Assembly: GCA_947172415.1 (NCBI GenBank) | Contig: OX359196.1 | Location: 7,955,901-8,019,900 of the forward strand | Source: Chondrosia reniformis | Lineage: Eukaryota > Porifera > Demospongiae > Chondrillida > Chondrillidae | Reading direction: 5' to 3' | DNA: 64,000 bases | Translations under genes and position numbers: made by a program | The notes under the pieces: model-generated | Seen by the model: only the letters and a program-made list of their open reading frames with translations | Databases searched by the model: none | Told to the model about the DNA's origin: nothing | In this document: piece by piece, positions 42,836 to 54,547 of the stretch | How positions within the stretch are numbered: the first letter of the stretch is position 1 | Layout: every line of letters starts with the position of its first letter

Positions 42836-44109
42836 ATGGCAGCGATTATGAAAGCTAACATTGTCATTTTTATGCATGCACGTATTATGGCAAATATGTC
42901 AAAATGGCGTATTTTGATGAATGCCGTTAATAAAACTCTTGTTAAAAAGGCACATTATTTGAAGAGGAACTCTTTGTTAAGTAGAGAAATTGTGCTTTCT
43001 TCTCGATATTACCACTCTTCTATTCCTTGGGAGGACTTGAAGACGTTTCATGCCGTGAAGATAGACTTGATGGAAGCTATGAGAAATGGATGGGTTCCTT
43101 TGGAAAACGAGCATTTTAGCTTAGAGTTAGAAAGTACGTGACTTTAGACTACAATGCGACTGACAAGTACATGTGTTTCAATAAGGCTATTCTTCCATCC
43201 ATCTATTATCTATCGATATATTTCCAGGTCAGATGAAGGCGTGGAAAAGGGAGGGACGTGTTGGTGTATGGCTTCATGTCCCCATCTCTCTAGCTGGGTA
43301 CATGCCCCCTGCTAATGAACTGGGGTTTACCTTTCATCATGCTCTTGGAAATGAAGCAGTTCTGTCTGTATGGCTATCTGAAGACCGGCCAAGCAGGTTT
43401 CCATTGTATGCCCACCATCAGGTGGGAGTTGCAGGATTTGTGTACGACACTGATACTCAGAAGGTGCTCATGATCAAAGATAAACACAAGGTTGGTGCCT
43501 GTGGGGGTGGGGGTGGGGACATTTGGGCCTGAAGGTGGAGTGTATTTACACTGTTCCAATTTGTTAGTTTAGGAGATGGAAGTTTCCAGGAGGTTTGTGT
43601 GATCCTGGTGAAGAGATAGGTAGGTAGGTATAGTAATTAAAGTGCTTCCTGTATGCTCGTATTATTGACTGTGTGTACTTGTTAGTGGAGACTGCAGAAC
43701 GTGAGGTGTTGGAAGAAACTGGTGTCAAGTCAAGTCAGTTGATTTCGCAAATGTTATTACATGGTCACTGAAGGCTGTTCTTCTTGTAGAATTTCAGTCA
43801 GTGCTTGCATGGCGTCATTTCCACGACATGCCAAATGCATTTGGAGCATCCGACTTTTATTTCATATGTCGAATGGATCCAGTTACCACAGAAATCAACC
43901 ACTGTCGTGACGAGGTGCTGGACTGCCAGTGGATACCACTGGATGACCTTGTGACCTCTGACACCACAAACCTCACTCACAAGATTGTGGAGATCTTCCG
44001 ACATGGCCTCTTACAAGGGTTTGAGACAGTGGACATTGCAGTGGAACAAGTTAATTTGGAGATACTTCCCGGAAGAACGTACAAACTATATCACAGAAAC
44101 GTGTTGTAG
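42836..44109 (+). CDS. NUDT6: NUDT6 orthologue (Nudix hydrolase), 5 exons
   Basis: Nudix hydrolase, homologue of the vertebrate FGF2-antisense gene product. Exons 42836-43133, 43228-43490, 43568-43619, 43686-43733 and 43790-44109 sum to 981 nt, 326 aa. The Nudix box spans two introns and is intact: PGGLCDPGEE, then ETAEREVLEETG, fitting GX5EX7REUXEEXGU. The NUDT6-specific HHQVGVAGFVYD precedes it, and AFGASDFYFICR and YKLYHRNVL follow. The N-terminus is rich in Lys/Arg/Ser without acids (MSKWRILMNAVNKTLVKKAH), as in mitochondrial targeting sequences. Starts at 42836, 42848, 42887 and 42896 are all in frame; 42836 (GATGGCAGCG) is the longest, and a start at 42887 or 42896 would leave a cleaner presequence. 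Its substrate is not certain in any species. Confidence 0.93.
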
Positions 44110-44269
44110 CTTCAAGTTTTATTAAATTTTATATTCTAAAATATTTACTATAAACTTTAGTAATAATAATAATATATTACACATTACATTTGTCCTTCAC
44201 ATTATTTAGGATACGAAAATATACTTTAGTGTCTATAACAAATATGTTACCAGTCTCAGTGTAGCCAAA
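44110..44269. other. Convergent 3' spacer of NUDT6 and LSD1
   Basis: 160 bp between stop codons, AT-rich with an (AAT)n stretch at 44159-44175 and ATTAAA/TTTATT signals for both genes. Confidence 0.5.
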
Positions 44270-47200
44270 TTAAAATGGTAAATCCAATACCCCGCCTCCT
44301 TGGGGCGTGTCCCCAGCAGAGGGGCGTGGTGTGTAGGGTGTCCCAAGTAGGGCATCCCCAATCTTCCCAGCCTCTCTCAGTCCACTGAGGAAGGCTCCGT
44401 GTACAGTGGCAGGGTAGTTCTTCATAGTATGTTCTCCTGCAAAGAAGACCCTAGATTGCGACATGCTCACTCCTTGAGAGACGGGGCAGATGGGAGCCGC
44501 CAAAAAGTCATAGTCGTTCCCTGAAGCACCAGCTGCCACATACGAATAGGAGCCGCAGGCAAACTCATCTGAGTGCCATTTTGTAGCAACAAAGTGGATG
44601 GGCTGGAAAAGAGGAAATACTAGTAGCTGTCACTGTGGGTAAGTAGACCATCAAATGATACAGACCTCAGGAACTGCCTTATCCCCAAATATGGACCTTA
44701 GGACGGCCAACACTTTAGCCAAGATAACCTGCTCAGCCAAATCCTCAAATGTCTCGGCATCTTTACCAGCAACCAGAGCTATGAGAACCTAACAAATGTG
44801 CAGACAGGTCAGCTGGTGGACGTGCCATTATAAGATACAAAGGCATGTCACTATGTAATGGAGGCGTGTCACTAAGCAATGGAGGTGTGTCACGATGCAA
44901 TGGAGGCGTGTCACGATGCAATGGAGGCGTGTCACTATGCAATGGAGGCGTGTCACTATGCAATGGAGGCGTGTCACTATGCAATGGAGGCGTGTCAATA
45001 TGCAATGGAGGCGTGTCACTATGCAATGGAGGCGTGTCAATATGCAATGGAGGCGTGTCACTATGCAATGGAGGCGTGTCACAATATGATTGAGGGCTTC
45101 TTACCGGGGCCTCTGATAGGTGCCAAAATAGAAAGAACTCTCCTCTGCTGTGGTGGTTGGTGGCTACATGCCCAAACAAGTGAACACTGGCATCCCAGAA
45201 CCGCTCTTCAAAACACAGCACAACCTTCAACAACAACAGACTGACTCACTTTCTATTATGAGCAAGGTATGGTGCAATCCTGTTACCTTATTGAGCAATC
45301 CAAATCCAAGGTTCCTGATAGCCTGTTTCTTCCACTCTGGCAAGGGAGGATGGAATGCCAGCTTGTTAGTCTTCAGCACTCCCAGAGGTACTGTTACCAG
45401 GACAACGTCACCTCTGAAGATCTCTGATGACCCAGTCTCAGTTGAGGTTGTGTGGACCTCACAGCCTATCAGTCACAGTGGGACTACATAGTGATCATGT
45501 GACAGTCATGTGACTAGAATACTAACCATCATTACTATAGTGTATAGCATTGACACTGTTGTTGTATCTAATGTCCACCCCTTCAGCAAGCAGCTCGGGA
45601 ACTGTACTATAGCCTTCCCTCATGGCAAGATGGGTTCCAGTGAACTCAAAGTCGTCATCTTGGTCCCAGTGCTTCAGGGAGAGGGATTTGAGTGGCGCTG
45701 CATTGGCAAACTCGAGATTGGCCAAGTGCCAGTCCAGCAACTGATGGTCGACTGCAGACATGTAGGTGCTACTGCACAAGGCAACAGAAGCAAAGGTGAC
45801 ACCCCTGGGGGAGGGGGAGGGGAGGGGTTGTCACTAACGCTGGCTTCTCTTCCTCCAACTGTCGGAGCTTGACCTCCAGATCATGATAGTGGTCAACCAG
45901 TCCGTCATACACCTGAAGATGAGGGAGGGGTGCTGGTACAGGTGAGGGAGGGGTGCTGGTACAGGTGAGGGAGGGGTGCCGGTACAGGTGAGGGAGGGGT
46001 GCCGGTACAGGTGAGGGAGGGGTGCCGGTACAGGTGAGGGAGGGGTGCCGGTACAGGTGAGGGAGGGGTGCTGGTACAGGTGAGGGAGGGGTGCTGGTAC
46101 AGGTGAGGGAGGGGTGCTGGTACAGGTGAGGGAGGGGTGCCGGTACAGGTGAGGGAGGGGTGCTGGTACAGGTGAGGGAGGGGTGCTGGTACAGGTGAGG
46201 GAGGGGTGCTGGTACAGGTGAGGGAGGGGTGCTGGTACAGGTGAGGGAGGGGTGCTGGTACAGGTGAGGGAGGGGTGCCAGTACAGGTGAAGGAGGGATG
46301 CCGGTACAGGTGAGGGAGGGGTGCCGGTACAGGTGAGGGAGGGGTGCCGGTACAGGTGAGGGAGGGGTGCTGGTACAGGTGAGGGAGGGATGCCGGTACA
46401 GGTGAGGGAGGGGTGCCGGTACAGGTGAGGGAGGGGTGCCGGTACAGGTGAGGGAGGGGTGCCGGTACAGGTGAGGGAGGGGTGCCGGTACAGGTGAGGG
46501 AGGGGTGCTGGTACAGGTGAGGGAGGGGTGCTGGTACAGGTGAAGGAGGGGTGCTGGTACAGGTGAGGGAGGGGTGCTGGTACAGGTGAGGGAGGGGTGC
46601 CAGTACAGGTGAAGGAGGGATGCCGGTACAGGTGAGGGAGGGGTGCCGGTACAGGTGAGGGAGGGGTGCCGGTACAGGTGAGGGAGGGGTGCTGGTACAG
46701 GTGAGGGAGGGATGCCGGTACAGGTGAGGGAGGGGTGCCGGTACAGGTGAGGGAGGGGTGCCGGTACAGGTGAGGGAGGGGTGCTGGTACAGGTGAGGGA
46801 GGGGTGCTGGTACAGGTGAAGGAGGGATGCCGGTACAGGTGAGGGAGGGGTGCCGGTACAGGTGAGGGAGGGGTGCTGGTACAGGTGAGGGAGGGATGCC
46901 GGTACAGGTGAGGGAGGGGTGCCGGTACAGGTGAGGGAGGGGTGCCGGTACAGGTGAGGGAGGGGTGCTGGTACAGGTGAGGGAGGGGTGCCGGTACAGG
47001 TGAGGGAGGGGTGCCGGTACAGGTGAGGGAGGGGTGCTGGTACAGGTGAGGGAGGGGTGCTGGTACAGGTGAGGGAGGGGTGCTGGTACAGGTGAGGGAG
47101 GGGTGCTGGTACAGGTGAGTCATACTTTGAAGAGCTGTATCAACTCTCTGTTGTCTATCTGTGACAGGAGAGCTTCCTCGTCAGTGAAACCCATCACCAT

Positions 47201-49776
47201 GGAAACTTCTTGTTGCTTTGAGTGGCAGGCTTTGATCTGCTCTCTGAGAGCTTTAATTTTTCCTTTAATTGCAATCATCTCATCTTGTGTCTTCTGAATG
47301 TTAATGAGGTGAGACAGGAGGGCGCCTCTGACTTGCTCCTCCTGCAGTCTGTAGGGATGGAGGGCGGGGCAGGTACTAGGGAGCGGGGTGGGGTAGGGTA
47401 GGTACTAGGGGGTGGGGTGGGGTAGGGTAGGTACTAGGGGGCGGGGTGGGGTGGGGTAGGTACTAGGGGGCGGGGTAGGGGGTGGGACAGGATTAATTTA
47501 AACAAAGCACGTCAGAGAAATCTAAGAGATTTCTTCCAATATCAATCAAACATTGACACAATACATCAATTCAATATTTTGATTGGTTCATTGAATAGAA
47601 TATCCTTTCAAATTCTCTCTCAACAATACCAATAGATTGAACCCTTTCCATTGAAGTACACTTGAATTGATAATGACATTGGTGGCTGGTAAGATAAAGC
47701 AAATCACACTTGACTTGCACACATTCAGGCTCTCTGGAGATATAGCTAATTAGGGACACATGAATACTGGAAGCACCATCGGGTCAACCATCAGTGTGTG
47801 CTCGTTCATGCAAGAGAATCCATTGGGAGATAATGAAGAAACCATTAATGGACCAAACTCCAGCAGTCACAAAATCAAAGATTTTACAGTACATAGACTT
47901 CCCTTGAGCTATTGAGTTGCATTGTTCAGAGCTGAATTACTCACTGTAGTATTATCTCCATAGCATGCCCGACTGAAAGAGGTTTTCCATTGACATGGTC
48001 AACTTTGAGGTGATGTACAAGATAGGAAGAGGAATCGAGCAGATTGTTAAACTCCATTTCTACTGTTTTGTCTTTCTCTTTAGAAACCTACATAAGGATA
48101 TTGGTGGATGGATGGGTGGATGGGTGGATGGATGGGTGGATGGATGGATGGGTGTGTGGATAGACGGATGGGTGGGTGGATGGATGGATGGGTGGATGGA
48201 TGGGTGGATGGATGGATGGGTGTGTGGATGGATGGGTGGATGGGTGGGTGGATAGATGGATGGGTGGGTGGATAGATGGATGGGTGGATAGATGGATGGG
48301 TGGGTGGATAGATGGGTGGGTGGATAGATGGATGGGTGGATAGATGGGTGGGTGGATAGATGGATGGGTGTGTGGATGGGTGGATAGATGGATGGGTGGA
48401 TAGATGGATGGGTGGGTGGATAGACGGATGGGTGGGTGGATGGGTGGGTGGATGGGTGGATGGATGGATAGATGGATGGGTGGATGGATGGATGGGTGGA
48501 TGGATGGATAGATGGATGGGTGTGTGGATGGATGGATGGATGGGTGGATAGATAGATGGGTGGATGGATGGATGGATGGATGGGTGGAAGTTACCATGTC
48601 TCCTGTGGTGAGGTACAGAGGACATCTTTGATGAATTCTAGTCATGTTTAGTCCGGCCTGTTTACGAAGGACAGCCAAGGGATTTCCCCCCAACCCAGTA
48701 ATGACCATAGCCCCTAAATCAGCTATATAGCGATCATTCTTCCAAGTGTGTATCCGCCCGCCCACACGATTCTATCATATGAGTTAGATGTACCTGCAGT
48801 ATAAATCTGGGTAAGGTTGGCAGGGGACTTACCCTCGCCTCTACAATAGTGACATTCAGTCCAAAGTACTGAAGTTGCTTGGCAGCAGCCAAACCAGCTA
48901 TACCAGCTCCAATTATGATCACTTTGAACGGCATCCTTCCTTAATAGTTAGGATTAGCATCAGGTTAAGATGTGGATGAGGCAGAAGGGGGGTGGGTGAG
49001 GCAGAAGGGGGGTGGGTGAGGCAGAAGGGGGGGGGGTGAGGAGACAAATGATTTATTTACCAGTTTGTTTTGTTACTTGAAATATTCCAAAATTGATGAA
49101 GCCATAGCGCTGCAGGTAACCATGGATACGCATGATCAATCCACTCTTCCCGTGCATGTTCACCACAAGTTGTGCCTTCTCCAGCGTTAGCTCCTCCTTT
49201 GGGTTGGACAACCAGGCCTGGAGCTGCATTGCGCAAGAATCAACACATTTGATACACACGGTCCCACTTTAAAAGTTCAAACAATTTGAATGATGCGTAT
49301 GCTAGTATAGTATATCGCTATGAGTATGCTGAGGCGAGTCCTTACTATCTTGTTGCGAATGAAGAGGTACTCCGAAATGACAGCCTGCGAGCCTTGCGCA
49401 ATGTCACTGAAGAATTGCTGCTCCTGTTTGCTCAACTTTTCTGGAGAGAAGCGGCTCGCCAGAGCGGCGCCCTCCATCCCCGAGGGCAAGTCTGGCTCGA
49501 TATCGCTGTCGCCGTCACTCGATAGCTGGTCGTCCTCCAGTTCAGGAATGCCGTCATACTACAAAGAGAAGGCGGTCACAGTCAGCGGATTATGCACGAG
49601 ATGGTGGGTGACATTGCATAAACTATTAAGCAATCGTCCCATTTAAGACAATCAATGATCGCTCTATAGCTAATTTGAATATGGCGCCCTGTGTATGCAC
49701 TTACTTTTGAGCGTTTGGACGGTTTGTGATACTTCTTTTCTGATGAAAGTGGACGCAAGCGATATACACTCGCCAT
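44270..49776 (-). CDS. KDM1A: Lysine-specific histone demethylase 1 orthologue, 13 exons
   Basis: FAD-dependent amine oxidase removing mono- and dimethyl marks from histone H3K4 with CoREST; nuclear. Exons 49776-49705, 49558-49346, 49223-49061, 48939-48833, 48771-48595, 48087-47945, 47348-47126, 45912-45839, 45771-45527, 45465-45287, 45224-45105, 44788-44666 and 44602-44270 sum to 2172 nt, 723 aa. SWIRM (about 65-145) ends [10 protein letters not shown]. The FAD-binding [17 protein letters not shown] starts near 155, with [14 protein letters not shown] following. The Tower coiled coil (about 292-390) is the CoREST-binding insertion. [13 protein letters not shown] and [12 protein letters not shown] are diagnostic of LSD1. 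The catalytic lysine (GLLNK/VVLCF) is residue 532, the last codon of its exon. The protein is shorter than human LSD1 mainly in the disordered N-terminus. Start ATGGCGAG lies in a TISU-like context. Confidence 0.96.
44845..45085. repeat. 21-bp minisatellite, LSD1 intron 11
   Basis: About 11 copies of GGAGGCGTGTCACTATGCAA(T) filling the intron between the exons at 44666-44788 and 45105-45224. Confidence 0.97.
45915..47118. repeat. 23-bp minisatellite, about 52 copies, LSD1 intron 7
   Basis: Largest array in the window, 1.2 kb. The core is GAGGGGTGCCGGTACAGGTG, with T/C, A/G and C/T variants arranged in higher-order blocks. The intron it fills splits the Tower domain. On the plus strand each unit contains ACAG/GTGAGG, a consensus-like donor antisense to LSD1. 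The 429-codon frame across it is an artefact of a period that is not a multiple of three being open in several frames. Confidence 0.98.
47355..47490. repeat. G-rich tandem repeat, LSD1 intron 6
   Basis: Four to five units of GGTACTAGGGGGCGGGGTGG next to the acceptor of the 47126-47348 exon. The rest of this intron (to 47944) has no recognisable feature. Confidence 0.92.
48090..48592. repeat. GGAT-type simple repeat, LSD1 intron 5
   Basis: About 500 bp of GGATGGATGGGTGGATAGAT variants occupying the whole intron from acceptor to donor. Confidence 0.97.
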
Positions 49777-49948
49777 TTTGAGGACCCCAGATTTATGCCG
49801 CAATTAGTTTGCGGCAGATCTGTGGTTAATCACGTGACACATAGATCCGACCAAATGAAGAGAGGGCGTGTCATCTGCCGTGCCGTCCCATCCGTCTATA
49901 AAATGAAAAGCAGCTACTGTTCCTCGCACTCTATAGGTGAAACTGAAG
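49777..49948. promoter_or_regulatory. Divergent promoter of LSD1 and GST A
   Basis: 172 bp between start codons pointing apart. Contains an E-box-like ATCACGTGACAC at 49829-49840 (core CACGTG), a motif bound by bHLH factors in other animals. Confidence 0.55.
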
Positions 49949-51374
49949 ATGAGTCTAAAGTTATATTTCGATCCTTTGAGTCCTCTCTGTCGCTCTGTGC
50001 AGATATTGCTGGGAAAAGCAGGCGTGGAACACGAAGCTGTGGAACTACAGATTATAAGAGGAGACTTGAAGCAAGATAACTTTCTCTCTAAATTTCCGAT
50101 CGGCCTAGTACCAACAGTTGAGGAAGGAGGACTCCTACTAGCTGAATGGTAAGAAGCAAATTGGTCGGTTGCTCCTTGCTTTTCATCATGTTACATAATA
50201 ATGTTCTGCTGCAGTTCTGCTATTCTGAAGTACATCTGTGAGCAGTACAAGTTGGATGACCATTGGTACCCATCAGATCTGAGGGTGAGAGCTAAAGTGG
50301 ACGAGTACCTCTCCTGGCACACTGGAGGCATCCGCTGCAAGTGCTTCTACTGGGCTGTAAGTATTCATTCACTGGTTCCTACACTGGGCTGTAAGTATTC
50401 ATTCACTGGGGGGTGGAGGGTTCCTACACTGGGTGAAAGTGCTCCTATACATGTAAGGGAGATAGGAGAGAGCTAGTGATCTAAGGAGTCAAAGAAAAAC
50501 TACCAGGATCACTGAGTAAAGAAGTTTTCCCAGAAACAGCTGTCTGGCCCTGTGGGGCAAAGAATAAAGAGAAGACTCTTGTATCCTCATCACCAGGTTT
50601 AGTTCCCTATAGGCTTTTTAATTTATTACAGAATAGGCACAGCATGTAGGAAAATGGTGCATTAGATTATTAATGTATAGAATAATGTTTATCTGAAGAA
50701 TTTTATTTTTGGTATTTAATGGCATTTTGAGGGTGCCTGAAGAGAAATCTATTCGATGGGGGCCAACTGTGTCAAAACAAGTGCTACAATTGGTAATTAA
50801 AAATTATTGGAGATGTAAAGCATGACGAAGACATAGAAATTACCTAAACTGATATCAAATGTCAGACTAAGAACTTCCTGTTTATACCTTAGAATTAGTA
50901 CAGAATACAACCAATTACTTTATAGTAAATGCATGGTATTCAGTACATTTTAGGTAATGGAATTATACCTGCTCAGATATCTACTATTAACAGACTTGCT
51001 GGTGATTCAGATGTAAACTTGGTTCTCCTTTATAGACCATAGCACCTATTGTTTTTAAGAAGGACACTTCAGCGGAGAAGATGGAGGAAGTGACTGCAAA
51101 TCTAAAGAGTGCTCTCGGGCTGTTGGAGACCTATTTCCTCAGTGGGGAAGACCCTTTCATTTGTGGCCAGGAGATTTCCATAGCAGATATCTTGTGTCTG
51201 GGCGAGGTTACGCAATACTGGATGACTGGTGATAAGTTGGAAGATGGCTACCCAAAGCTGAAGGCATGGGTGGAGCGGTGTCAGCAGTATCTAGGAGATG
51301 TGTTTGAGAGGGTGTATGAGCCGATATACAAAGTCACCAAGGATGGAGTCTTTAAATACAACTTTAACCTTTAA
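49949..51374 (+). CDS. Theta-class glutathione S-transferase A
   Basis: Cytosolic GST, conjugating glutathione to electrophiles. Exons 49949-50148, 50215-50356 and 51036-51374 sum to 681 nt, 226 aa. The thioredoxin-like N-domain starts MSLKLYFDPLSPLCRSVQ; Ser11 matches the catalytic Ser of theta GSTs. KFPIGLVPTVEEG gives the cis-Pro loop, and the helical C-domain includes WYPSDLRVRAKVDEYLSWH, as in GSTT1. Exons 2-3 are almost identical to those of GST B 1.4 kb downstream, while exon 1 is clearly diverged. A 34-bp stretch across the exon 2 donor is duplicated in tandem (50345-50410). Intron 2 carries a dispersed repeat. Confidence 0.93.
50345..50412 (+). repeat. Tandem duplication of the GST A exon 2 splice-donor junction
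   Basis: The phrase CTGGGCTGTAAGTATTCATT, covering exon end and donor, occurs twice about 34 bp apart. The second donor could be used only by shifting the frame, so it is probably silent. GST B has one full copy and a fragment. Confidence 0.9.
50571..50660 (+). repeat. Dispersed repeat copy 1 (GST A intron 2)
   Basis: Shares AGGTTTAGTTCC-CTATAGGCT, TACAGAATAGGCA and AGCATGTAGGAAAATGGT with 55001-55106 in the opposite orientation. No coding capacity; looks like a short non-autonomous element or remnant. Confidence 0.8.
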
Positions 51375-51720
51375 AATCATTCTTAGAAAAAATTAATTGT
51401 CAAATATTAATTACTCATTACTGAAACTGATAAATGTATTATAATGTACACAGCACCCTGCATTTTCCTCAACACTATTCTGTACGGATCTAGTTGGAAT
51501 GTGAATATGTATAATAAGAGAGCTTTATAATACATGTACAATGAGAAGGAGTCATTGAACTGCAAAATTAGCCAACTCCCAACTTGGCAAAAACGTTAGC
51601 GATTTAATACACATAGCATAGAGATTCTCACAGTATGTGATTTATGTAATGTATTATTTCTTTCAGCTCTTAGGGTCTATAATGTAGTACACGTGAGCAG
51701 TCACGTGACAGTCTTGGAAG
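51375..51720. other. Intergenic between the two GST genes
   Basis: 3' flank of GST A and promoter of GST B. CACGTGAGCAGTCACGTGAC just before the GST B start contains two CACGTG E-boxes. This matches the CACGTG upstream of GST A and suggests shared regulation (inference). Confidence 0.5.
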
Positions 51721-52808
51721 ATGAGTCTCAAGTTCTACCATGATCCGCTCAGTCCTGTTTGCCGTTCAGTGCAGTTACTACTGGAGAAGGAAGGAGTGCT
51801 ATATGAAGCCGTTCATGTCAAACTGGGGAAGGGAGAAACGAGACAGGAGGAGTTTCGCGGCAAGTTTCCTCTAGGAAAGGTCCCAGCAATAGAAGATGGA
51901 GGATTGTGTCTAGCAGAAAGGTTTACATGTGCATGGCATAATACGGCGGGAAAGGCCGATTTAACAAGGCGTGCCTTCGATGTCTGATTTGTCTAGCTAA
52001 AGAGTAGTCTATTCAAAGCTGCTTTCACACAAGTCCAACTCTTGAGGTTTATTAATTGCTACTGTTTGACTGCTCGCTGCACGTTGATCGCTGACCACAT
52101 TAGAACATCCTGCAATGACATTTAAGGGAGGAAAGCCACAATATATTGGATATCCAATATATAGAAACTATACACAAATATATATATGTAGTACAAAGTT
52201 TGAAAAGAACAATTTTGGTAATAAAATGATTTCAATAATGTTCTATTGCAGTTTTGCTATTCTAAAGTACATCTGTGAGCAGTACAAGTTGGATGCTCAT
52301 TGGTACCCATCAGATCTGAGAGTGAGAGCTAAAGTGGACGAGTACCTCTCCTGGCACACTGGAGGCATCCGCTGCAAGTGCTTCTACTGGGCTGTAAGTA
52401 TTCATTCACTGGGCTGTCTTCCCATTCATATAAATGTATGTGTTCATTTGTTAATCATCGTTTTAAAAGGTGATTGCTCCAGCGAAACTGAAGAAGGACA
52501 CTTCAGCGGAGAAGATGGAGGAAGTGACTGCAAATCTAAAGAGTGCTCTCGGGCTGTTGGAGACCTATTTCCTCAGTGGGGAAGACCCTTTCATTTGTGG
52601 CCAGGAGATTTCCATAGCAGATATCTTGTGTCTGGGCGAGGTTACGCAATACTGGATGACTGGTGATAAGTTGGAAGATGGCTACCCAAAGCTGAAGGCA
52701 TGGGTGGAGCGGTGTCAGCAGTATCTAGGAGATGTGTTTGAGAGGGTGTATGAGCCGATATACAAAGTCACCAAGGATGGAGTCTTTAAATACAACTTTA
52801 ACCTTTAA
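51721..52808 (+). CDS. Theta-class glutathione S-transferase B
   Basis: Exons 51721-51920, 52252-52393 and 52470-52808 have exactly the same lengths as those of GST A (681 nt, 226 aa). The start MSLKFYHDPLSPVCRSVQ keeps Ser11; the cis-Pro loop is KFPLGKVPAIEDG. From the middle of exon 2 to the stop the two genes are identical or nearly so at DNA level, whereas exon 1 proteins differ at a large fraction of positions (for example LLEKEGVLYEAV against LLGKAGVEHEAV). The first codons of exon 3 differ (VIAPAKLKKD against TIAPIVFKKD). Intron 1 is longer than in GST A and intron 2 much shorter. Confidence 0.93.
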
Positions 52809-52981
52809 ATCATTCTTATAATTTTAAAAGGAACACTTTGCTTGTTATAATATTTTTGTACTATTTGAAAGAAATTAGAAAAGATTTATTACCATCTAGA
52901 CATGTATTGAAGATCATTAAATATTGTTCATAAACAAAATTTCTAATCAACCATTCACTTTAGGATCTGATCCTTAACAAG

Positions 52982-54415
52982 TTAGGACGTAAATAAACAC
53001 TCTGTCGCTCGTAGAAAACTGTTTTCAAACACTTTAACTGAAAACCTTTCATTGGCAGCTTCTCTGGCTGCAGTTGCTATAGCAACCCTTTCATCTTTTT
53101 GCATCTTTAGAATGGTTGTGATAGCATGGACATACTCTTTGACATCATTGGCAAGGAAGCCGACCTTTGACCCCTCCCAGTCTCTCAAGATATCCAACTT
53201 GGGTCCTCCGCTGTTATCTGCCACCACCAAAGCACCAGCGGCCATCATCTCAACCACTCCTATGCCAAAGTGCTCGTTCCACATGGTGTGCAGGCCAATG
53301 GTGGCAGTGGAGAGCTCTTCTCTTAAAGCATCAAATGAAATGTTGGTTTTAAACTCTACATTATCTAAAATATTTAGCTGTGTGGCCAAATCCTTTAGCT
53401 CCTTCACTTTGTTCTCATCCGTAGCATTTCTCACTCCACCAATAAACACAAGTCGGGTTTTCCTCCATTGTGCAGATACAAGTGACCTCTTTAACTCCTT
53501 CATAATATCTAATTGCATCTCATGCTTCTTCTCTGGTCTGAACTGTCCGATGGAGACCACTCGTATATCTCTGCCCTCCCGCTCCAGTGGGACGCCCAGG
53601 AAGGCACTGGTGTCACACGGAGGATACACTATTGAGAGACTGGCAGAGTTCCAGATTTGCTTGATGTGGTTGTATGTCCAAGAGGAGTTGACCATGACTA
53701 CATCGTTCCTCCGACCTGCCACGCCATACAGCTTCGCAAACAACTGGTAATATTTGACCTTCAACCTCCTCCAAGCACCGGAAGTTGTGTATCTGGTGTT
53801 GTTGTTGAATGCTCTGACACTATTTTCCACCACGTGGATCATATCAGTGGAGACCGTGGGATAGTGCACGTAGCTGGCGGTGCGGGAGCCCCCGACCCAC
53901 CGGAACAGTGGAACGGTGAAGGCGTAGCCAGTGCTGTCGATGAAGACGTGAGGAACAAACGCGACCAGAGCTTCCAAGCCTAGGATTACTGATCCAAAGC
54001 TTTGACCTAATATGGTCACACGCGGCCACATCTCAGCCTCTACCAATCTTCTTAGGAATAGGCGCTGGAAATGGACGGGTCTAATCATACTGATGTGGAA
54101 GCGATCAAACACTTTGGACGTAATGTCATCGTCCGACTGGTTGCGGTCCCCAGTGTACACTACAATCTCTACAAACTCGTACCTCCTCTGCAGCGCGTCT
54201 ATCGCATGCCAAAGGACGCGCTCCCCTCCTCCGCCAGAGTTGCAGTAAGGATGAAAGAAGCCTACAACGAAAGGACGGGGCGCTTGAAATTTCATTCCTC
54301 GTAGCTTTCGTCGCGTCTTTAAAGCAAGCACCGTGCGACAGCAGAGCACCAAAACTAGCGGGACCAGACACGGCAGAAGGAAAACGTACCAAAACAGAGT
54401 CCAAAGGTCGGCCAT
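52982..54415 (-). CDS. ALG11: ALG11 alpha-1,2-mannosyltransferase, intronless
   Basis: Adds the fourth and fifth mannoses to the dolichol-linked N-glycan precursor on the cytosolic face of the ER. Single exon, 477 aa, with ATG at 54415 in the context AAAATGGCCGAC. An N-terminal hydrophobic anchor (WYVFLLPCLVPLVLVLCC) precedes a GT-B glycosyltransferase family 4 fold. GFFHPYCNSGGGGERVLWHA is the ALG11 signature. The donor-binding EX7E motif is EHFGIGVVEMMAAGALVVAD. FIDSTGYAFTVPL and VYPPCDTSAF are also typical. All motifs are intact and length is normal. Being intronless among multi-exon neighbours could mean intron loss or an ancient retrocopy. It lies 132 bp beyond the Piwi stop. Confidence 0.97.
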   Translation of the reverse strand: MADLWTLFWYVFLLPCLVPLVLVLCCRTVLALKTRRKLRGMKFQAPRPFVVGFFHPYCNSGGGGERVLWHAIDALQRRYEFVEIVVYTGDRNQSDDDITSKVFDRFHISMIRPVHFQRLFLRRLVEAEMWPRVTILGQSFGSVILGLEALVAFVPHVFIDSTGYAFTVPLFRWVGGSRTASYVHYPTVSTDMIHVVENSVRAFNNNTRYTTSGAWRRLKVKYYQLFAKLYGVAGRRNDVVMVNSSWTYNHIKQIWNSASLSIVYPPCDTSAFLGVPLEREGRDIRVVSIGQFRPEKKHEMQLDIMKELKRSLVSAQWRKTRLVFIGGVRNATDENKVKELKDLATQLNILDNVEFKTNISFDALREELSTATIGLHTMWNEHFGIGVVEMMAAGALVVADNSGGPKLDILRDWEGSKVGFLANDVKEYVHAITTILKMQKDERVAIATAAREAANERFSVKVFENSFLRATECLFTS

Positions 54416-54547
54416 TTTCTTTTACTGGTAAAAATTGAAATAATTAATTAAAATACGAACTGTCATTGAAAATCTAACCAAAGTTACTGAAAGTCCCAAA
54501 TATGTTAAGAGTACAAACAGGAAGATTTGATTGAGTGCTTCTCTTTC

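Noticed and set aside
45834-47123. 429-codon open frame on the minus strand
   Set aside because: It is the translation of the 23-bp minisatellite; the real LSD1 exon occupies only 45839-45912 in a frame fixed by splicing.
48080-48765. Ser/His/Pro-rich frames of 180-225 codons
   Set aside because: Translation of the GGAT simple repeat in LSD1 intron 5.
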